A program made the translations under genes and the position numbers. The notes below the pieces were generated by a model. That model worked only from the letters and a program-made list of their open reading frames with translations, had not been told where the DNA came from and ran no database searches. Positions 6,832 to 11,672 of a stretch of DNA of 11,672 nt are shown here, piece by piece. Location of the stretch: assembly GCA_000316135.1 (NCBI GenBank), contig JH994040.1:30950-42621 (forward strand). The letters run 5' to 3'. How positions within the stretch are numbered: the stretch's first letter is position 1; every line of letters starts with the position of its first letter. Source of the DNA: Trachipleistophora hominis (taxonomy: Eukaryota; Microsporidia; Pleistophoridae).

Positions 6832-7654
6832 CTAATCCATGGGATGTTTCCAATTTTATACATGCTAACGTCTGAGCATCTCCCATCACAATGTTTTCTG
6901 GTTTAATAATTTGCTTCTCAGCAAATTCTCCGAACAGTGTAAAAGGCCGTATAAACTGTGATATAAGCGATGACGACGTGCAAGACACCCTATAATATTC
7001 CGAGAAAGCGCCAAGGCCCAAAATATCCACGTTAAAACTATTGTGCAGTCCATCAACATAAATACCGTACGTTTTCGAGTAGAACACCACAAATTTTCTC
7101 AAATCAATTTCTACGTTCGCTATTTCGTCGTTTGATTTATCGTAGAACGTAAACGTAATCGCAGTACCACCAGAGATCATATTTTTTATGAAGTAATCGT
7201 TTATACCGATGTAGCTGTTTTTTGATAACATGCCGTGTACCTTCTCCCGGATACCTTCTACGATATAACACGAGTTATCGGCCAACTGCTTGTACCACGG
7301 CGTCTTTTTATCGCCTGATAAAAGCCCAAACAAGTCTACTTTGTGTTTACCGTTCACCTTTATACGTTTGAAAGAGTCGCTCAGTTCTTCTTTTCTATCA
7401 ATGAGTCTATGAGAGGCGAGTATTCTTAAATCAACACTGCTCACGAAACTTAGTCCCGAAAAAACGTTATTGCTCGTAAAAAATAAGCTGAGTCTCACGA
7501 AGCAGTCCATAGAGAAGGTGTCCGTCTGTATTTCGAAACGAAAACCACTGAAATTAATCACATTTTCTATCTCATCGCCTTCTACATAAGAGAGAGCCAA
7601 CGAATTAATCTCAACCAAATTTTTATCAGGTTGCTCTTTGATAGTATGATCCAT
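6803..7654 (-). CDS. Middle part of LEA-2/Tag1-like protein, or separate beta-rich protein of the same type
   Basis: The frame encodes 283 residues without signal peptide or membrane segment. Residues about 14-66 (VEINSLALSYVEG, then FSMDCFVRLSLFFTSNNVFS and VDLRIL) have the LEA-2-like rhythm of strand, turn, strand, Asn-containing turn, strand. About 158-190 (GGTAITFTFYDKSN, then VEIDLRKFVVFY) resembles a second such unit. The ATG at 7654 has a CCC run six bases upstream (7661-7663), which argues for a real start. However, the frame is open back to 7690, past the stop of the preceding gene only 20 bases away. One additional A in the five-A run at 7678-7682 would fuse the two in frame. A soluble LEA-2-like piece directly behind a membrane-anchored one suggests a single protein. 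At the 3' end, the frame at 6556-6831 continues it after a +1 change. Family assignment rests on pattern only. Confidence 0.65.
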   Translation of the reverse strand: MDHTIKEQPDKNLVEINSLALSYVEGDEIENVINFSGFRFEIQTDTFSMDCFVRLSLFFTSNNVFSGLSFVSSVDLRILASHRLIDRKEELSDSFKRIKVNGKHKVDLFGLLSGDKKTPWYKQLADNSCYIVEGIREKVHGMLSKNSYIGINDYFIKNMISGGTAITFTFYDKSNDEIANVEIDLRKFVVFYSKTYGIYVDGLHNSFNVDILGLGAFSEYYRVSCTSSSLISQFIRPFTLFGEFAEKQIIKPENIVMGDAQTLACIKLETSHGLGDKWYFTLR

Positions 7655-7666
7655 CTTTATGGGCGG
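7655..7666 (-). promoter_or_regulatory. CCC-type start-proximal motif at the 7654 start
   Basis: The coding strand reads CCGCCCATAAAG directly before the ATG, with CCC at 7661-7663. It is consistent with the microsporidian start-proximal signal. If the frame is a continuation of the upstream one, the same bases would simply encode Pro residues, so this site is ambiguous. Confidence 0.35.
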
Positions 7667-7674
7667 ACTACGCG

Positions 7675-9033
7675 TTATTTTTCTGTGATCTCACTGAAAC
7701 TGAACACAAATCCATCTTTAACCGCGTATGAGATGAAAAAATTTCGAAATACATTCTGCGGCGTTGGATTAGGAAGATTCACCCTCATGTAAATTGTATC
7801 GTTGTTTAGAATTGCTGCTATGATTCGCTGTAAATTAATCAATTCAACCTTTGCCTTCAGCATGTGGTCCTTGATGTGCTGTTGAATCACAATTTTAGCG
7901 ACCATCTCTTTTTCGATAGTACAGTTCAAAGTTAACGTGTATAGAACTCCAAACAAATACTGAAAGATCGTACTTCCCCTGCCAACCTTCTTCAGGAAAA
8001 TTGCGTTATCTTTCAAATCATAGTTTACATTGATATCGGGGCTGTCGTCCTGGTAATCCTCCCGCCCACCCGATTTGCCGGCTGAATTACTGAGCAGCGT
8101 TAATATAGGTACGTCTAACTTATCAAAGAATCTGTTGAAAATACCACAATCGTTCTTGAGAGAACAAATGGCTAGCTGCAGATAGTCACGATTATCGGCG
8201 CGTGTTTTTATTACCTTTTTGATTATATCGTTGATACATAATTGATGTTTAGGATGAAATTTCAACATAACACGCAGATTCTCCTGCACAACACCGTTAT
8301 CTACCGACATAGGATCAACTATCACGTCTAATAAATAGTCGCCGCATTTAACCTCAAGCGTTAATCGTGGTATGTATATTCTAAAAAAATTAGACATTAC
8401 GTATCCGATGAATCTCAGATCAACTTCTATCGCATCATTAGCAGCGCTTATTCGCCAAATTTCTACGGCTTTCTTCACTTTAGACCCATTGTTTTCCAAA
8501 TCGATGATGTAAGCACTGGTCATATGTCTTCCAAGATAAACGCCGAATATTCTCAGGCTCAACTTGTATCTCAACGCAATTTTTATCTTCTTTGCCCTCA
8601 AGAGACACAGTGTATTCTCATTTCTAATATCTACAATCTTCAGCAAATGATCTTTTACCGCTATCTGCTTCCCTTTTTGCAATATCGTTTCATCTTTTTT
8701 GACAGAAAAAAGAAGCAAATATTTCCGACTCTCGGTTGATACGTAGAAATCAATGCTGATATCAGAAACTTTGACGTGAAGAGGACTTCTGTTCGCAAAT
8801 CCGGCTGTCACATGAATATTCTGCGGATCCTGTGCTGCGTTGTACGAAACATCCTCAATTTTAAACGTGTTTGAATCAAAAACTAATATACGAAACAGCA
8901 TGAGCATCATACTGAATAGGAAAGGAGTTATCAGAGCTACCAATAGAATTACAACCGATCGTATGAAACGACTCTTGGCCCGCCTACGGTCATTATAGCT
9001 CTCCTCCATCATCTGCTGTAGAATGTTTTTCAT
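7675..9033 (-). CDS. Type II single-pass membrane protein with LEA-2/DUF3712-like domains (Tag1-like N-terminal part)
   Basis: The 452-residue product has a short basic N-terminus (DRRRAKSRFIR, residues 15-25), one membrane segment at about 27-47 (VVILLVALITPFLFSMMLML), and a large domain on the non-cytosolic side by the positive-inside rule. Residues about 56-100 carry the LEA-2/DUF3712 pattern: FKIEDVSYN, then IHVTAGFANRSPLHVKVSDI (compare the family's NPSP/NPNP turn) and ISIDFYVS. A second unit lies around 190-245 (AIEVDLRFIGYVM...IYIPRLTLEVKCGDYLLDVIV). A third runs toward the C-terminus, with VNLPNPTPQNVF near 420. This N-anchor plus serial LEA-2 units is the layout of fungal vacuolar Tag1-type proteins, where such domains are thought to act as lipid-binding or bridging beta structures. 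Membrane and function here are inference. The start ATG at 9033 is supported by a CCCC run 11 bases upstream and an A/T tract with TATAAAA at 9061-9067. The stop TAA is 20 bases before the next co-oriented frame. Confidence 0.72.
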   Translation of the reverse strand: MKNILQQMMEESYNDRRRAKSRFIRSVVILLVALITPFLFSMMLMLFRILVFDSNTFKIEDVSYNAAQDPQNIHVTAGFANRSPLHVKVSDISIDFYVSTESRKYLLLFSVKKDETILQKGKQIAVKDHLLKIVDIRNENTLCLLRAKKIKIALRYKLSLRIFGVYLGRHMTSAYIIDLENNGSKVKKAVEIWRISAANDAIEVDLRFIGYVMSNFFRIYIPRLTLEVKCGDYLLDVIVDPMSVDNGVVQENLRVMLKFHPKHQLCINDIIKKVIKTRADNRDYLQLAICSLKNDCGIFNRFFDKLDVPILTLLSNSAGKSGGREDYQDDSPDINVNYDLKDNAIFLKKVGRGSTIFQYLFGVLYTLTLNCTIEKEMVAKIVIQQHIKDHMLKAKVELINLQRIIAAILNNDTIYMRVNLPNPTPQNVFRNFFISYAVKDGFVFSFSEITEK

Positions 9034-9067
9034 TTATCAGCGATGGGGCTTTCCAATTTTTTTTATA
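9034..9067 (-). promoter_or_regulatory. CCCC motif and TATA-like A/T tract before the 9033 start
   Basis: On the coding strand a TATAAAA plus A-tract (9067 to about 9056) is followed by GGAAAGCCCC (C run at 9045-9048), and the ATG follows 11 bases later. The order of A/T-rich tract, C run and start codon is that described for microsporidian promoters. This is the best promoter candidate in the window. Confidence 0.5.
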
Positions 9068-11000
9068 AGAATCACTTCTATATGGTAAGTTTGTAGTTTA
9101 ATTCGGGAATGAAGTGAACAAAAATAATTGGAATGATTATTTGTGTGTATTACATGTATCATCTGCTCACAACATGAGAATAATAAAAATATGTTTTGGT
9201 TTATTTGGGACACTCTTTTAGATATTAAATGGTCTTTTGTACACTTTTAATACTTGCCTATCTGATTTACTGTGTGTAAATAAAAGAAATTTGGTGAATA
9301 TGATGGCGTGTTTGGAGATTAAAAGAGGAATATAAGGCGTTAATCTGGAAAAGAAGGACTTTCCAAGCTATTTGGTGCTAGGTGTGCCGAAAGAGTTCTT
9401 TTTTAAACATACGATGGCATTTTGTGCACTAATTAGACAAAATTTGTGCATAATAAACTATAATTCCTGTCAAATATAGTTTGAAATGTGAAATGAAATA
9501 CAAATTTTAGGTATTCAAGTGTTGGATGTCTTTCTTATTCTCAACTCGAAAAGCAGAATTGGTAAAAACGATTCAAAACACGACACCATGATACGAGAAA
9601 CGGAAATATTTAATGATTGCTCTAACTAAAAAACTTGATGTGCACTATGACATAGAATATAAGTAATAACGACAGCATTATAACAACACGCAAGCAACGT
9701 TACTTTAATCGTTTATGTACGTCTTTTAGGTAAAGTGCACGTATAATTCTGTTTTAATTAAAATTATAGAGGGTTTTTCGATGTTCGCAGCTGTCAATAG
9801 TATTAAAAATCTTATCCGTCTTTTTTATTAATAAAAAGTAGGATAAATGCAGGAATAAGAAGCTCAGCAAACAAACCAAGACCAGGTAATACGTTTATAA
9901 CAGAAAAGTGTGAAATGCAAAATAAAAAATATACTGTTGTTATTTTTATACTCATATTTTTATCGTACATACCACTCAACAATGGCTTTTTGTTAAATAT
10001 TGGGTTGAAGTAACATGCTGTAAATTTCTATACAAATCTACGTCTGGAACTTTCTGGTTTGCCTAATTTTATAACCTTGTTAAATAAACTGTGAGCACAC
10101 ACTCGTTCAATTAAGATGTATAACTATCATTTTTAGGACCCTAAGCATGGAGACTATCGTTGTCAGCAATCATTGATTGTCCAATTGTTTATTGATATCA
10201 AAATTTGGTGTGATCGAATAAAAACGAGGTTTTTGTTATAATTACGATATTTTAACTAAAAAAATTTATAAGAAAACATACTCACTGATTTAACAAAAAA
10301 CGGCGATGAACAACTGTTCGGACATATATCAAATTAATCCACTCCTTTTACATGTAATTTAAACGTAGAACTGTTATTCAGCTCGTTGAATTTAATGGAA
10401 GTTTGTAATTATAATTAATAAGACAAGAATGTCGATTTTGGAATCTGTACCTAAAAGGGCAACGTTCAGATAAAACAGCAATGGCAAATAAACTGAGAAA
10501 AAGCAAATTACATTTGAACTTGTAGGTAAAATCATGCAATAACGTATATATAAGGCTTCGTTTTTTCAGTAATATGGATATCAAATATTTTTTGATATAC
10601 GATCTTTAGCATGCTTAGACATTTGTAAATTAATACTCGAAAGAACATCAGTGGTGAAGATTAGCTGAAATAGTAAATAAATTTAATATGAATAACGAAA
10701 GAACATTAGGACGATATTCTACCATAGGTACGTATGAGTAACATTATGGTTAAACAGCAAGTTTACGTATAATTGTATTGGATAAACACTGCATTAAATA
10801 AAAAAACAGTTTGAGTAACCAAATTTAAACTAATCATTATTACAAGGAGACCTCAACACATTACGGTTGTAAAGTATATGAAGTTAAGTACCTCCATTCG
10901 TCCATTGAAATGAGCACAAGATAATATATAAAAAAGTTTTTATTAATGTTGAACCTATAAAGGATTATACATAGATGCACAGCCTTGATATTCAGCGGTG

Positions 11001-11327
11001 ATGGTCTTTACGTTGAAAAATGTGGGTTTTTCTTTCTTTTTGCCTTTATATCAAGTCTATTATGAAGGGAGGTTGCCAGATACATATGTATTAACTATAG
11101 TACAAAATAAATATGGCAGCACAGCACTATTTTTTTTGTGTCCGAGGTGGTGGGAAAACTTTGATACGATAAATCCCCTGATAATTTTTATAAAAGAGGC
11201 ACAATTCAGCACCAGATCACAGGTGTTTATCTTATTAAATAAACCAGCTAAATTTATTCTGATGAATGTTTCGTTTAGTAATTCATATTTTGTAATTTAT
11301 TTCAAAATATCGTATTTGATTTGCTGA
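11001..11327 (+). CDS. Doubtful small hydrophobic ORF (108 residues), unknown
   Basis: From the ATG at 11001 to TGA, 108 residues, rich in Phe, Ile, Leu and Tyr. Hydrophobic stretches occur at about 6-18 (KNVGFSFFLPLYQ), 42-50 (TALFFLCPR) and near the C-terminus (FVIYFKISYLI). There is no clean signal peptide and no family resemblance. There is no CCC or GGG motif right before the ATG, unlike the better starts in this window. A stop-free run of this length is uncommon in DNA this AT-rich, which is the only argument for it. It could be a real small membrane protein, a decayed gene, or chance. Confidence 0.2.
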   Translation: MVFTLKNVGFSFFLPLYQVYYEGRLPDTYVLTIVQNKYGSTALFFLCPRWWENFDTINPLIIFIKEAQFSTRSQVFILLNKPAKFILMNVSFSNSYFVIYFKISYLIC

Positions 11328-11424
11328 ACGTTCCTGTGAACGCTTTAATACCTCTCAATCACAATCTGTCATTACTTACCCGTTAGGATGTTTTCTAAAC
11401 ACAACATCTTTAATACGCAATGCG

Positions 11425-11444
11425 ATATAAAGTTGCCTTTATAT
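11425..11444. repeat. Perfect 8-bp hairpin (ATATAAAG / CTTTATAT, loop TTGC)
   Basis: The arms at 11425-11432 and 11437-11444 are perfectly complementary around a four-base loop. It stands alone, with no U tract or flanking gene that would make it a terminator. An AT-rich stem of this length may be accidental. Confidence 0.4.
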
Positions 11445-11672
11445 GTTGACATTATTATTCTTTGATCTATCATGAGAGTCCTACGTAGTGTAAAAGATCA
11501 TGGTCATTTCTCTGATAAATTCAAAGCAATTTTATCAACTCACACATGACATATATTAACGAGTGGTATGAGAAATTGCTCTTATAACACATTTTTATAC
11601 AATGTAACTCATGTAGAACTTCTTCATCAAAGTTGGATCCGCTATCATTTTTACGTAAAGTTAAAATAAAAA

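Larger units (their letters stand above)
9068..11672. other. 2.6 kb AT-rich region without a recognisable gene
   Basis: Both strands are dense with stops. One stretch at 9300-9480 is slightly less AT-rich and open in two plus-strand frames, but over too short a distance, without a suitable ATG, and unlike anything I know. The only long open frame is 11001-11327. A minus-strand open stretch at 10378-10584 contains no ATG. No tRNA T-arm, rRNA, CRISPR pattern, telomere-like repeat or transposase motif was found. A perfect 8-bp stem with a four-base loop lies at 11425-11444. Confidence 0.55.

Noticed and set aside
8524..8739. Plus-strand open frame opposite the LEA-2-like gene
   Set aside because: Antisense shadow of a better-supported coding frame.
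9300..9480. Gene relic suggested by two open plus-strand frames
   Set aside because: Each frame is under 50 codons, neither has a suitable ATG, and neither resembles a known protein.
10378..10584. Minus-strand open stretch of 68 codons in the right spacer
   Set aside because: It begins at TTG and contains no ATG at all, which is not credible for a eukaryotic gene.

Overview
The window looks like a microsporidian (intracellular fungal relative) genome fragment. AT-rich spacers separate more GC-rich, eukaryote-type single-exon genes. The proteins are strongly shortened relative to fungal or animal homologues. Three ATG starts are preceded by a CCC/CCCC run, the start-proximal signal known from Microsporidia. 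No bacterial Shine-Dalgarno or operon logic is visible. The exact genus cannot be fixed from sequence alone; a Trachipleistophora/Vavraia-like genome with long spacers would fit.

Layout. (1) Positions 1-1869, plus strand: the 3' part of a HEAT-repeat protein with the stromalin conserved domain of cohesin subunit Scc3/STAG; its start lies left of the window. (2) 1870-2610: AT-rich convergent spacer. (3) 4046-2611, minus strand: CCT8, the theta subunit of the TRiC/CCT chaperonin. It is split by one -1 frame change into an N-terminal part (3588-4046) and a C-terminal part (2611-3633), and its ATP-site motifs are eroded. (4) 4047-5408: spacer without a convincing gene. (5) 9033-5409, minus strand: a 3.6 kb block of co-oriented reading frames. 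The first (7675-9033) encodes an N-terminal membrane anchor followed by LEA-2/DUF3712-like beta domains. The next (6803-7654), a short linking frame (6556-6831) and the last (5409-6566, open back to 6740) carry more material of the same kind, with no second membrane anchor. I read the block as probably one long membrane-anchored LEA-2 repeat protein, reminiscent of fungal Tag1-type proteins and now in several frames. Separate tandem genes remain possible. (6) 9034-11672: 2.6 kb of AT-rich sequence with one questionable small frame (11001-11327).

The recognised genes do not form a pathway: sister-chromatid cohesion, cytosolic protein folding and an endomembrane or surface protein. The most notable feature is the cluster of frame breaks: one in CCT8, an otherwise essential gene, and up to three in the LEA-2-like block. 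Both -1 junctions contain a GAAAAA run on the coding strand. This suggests homopolymer undercalling in the assembly, or, more interestingly, slippage-based recoding. Raw reads or transcripts would settle it.
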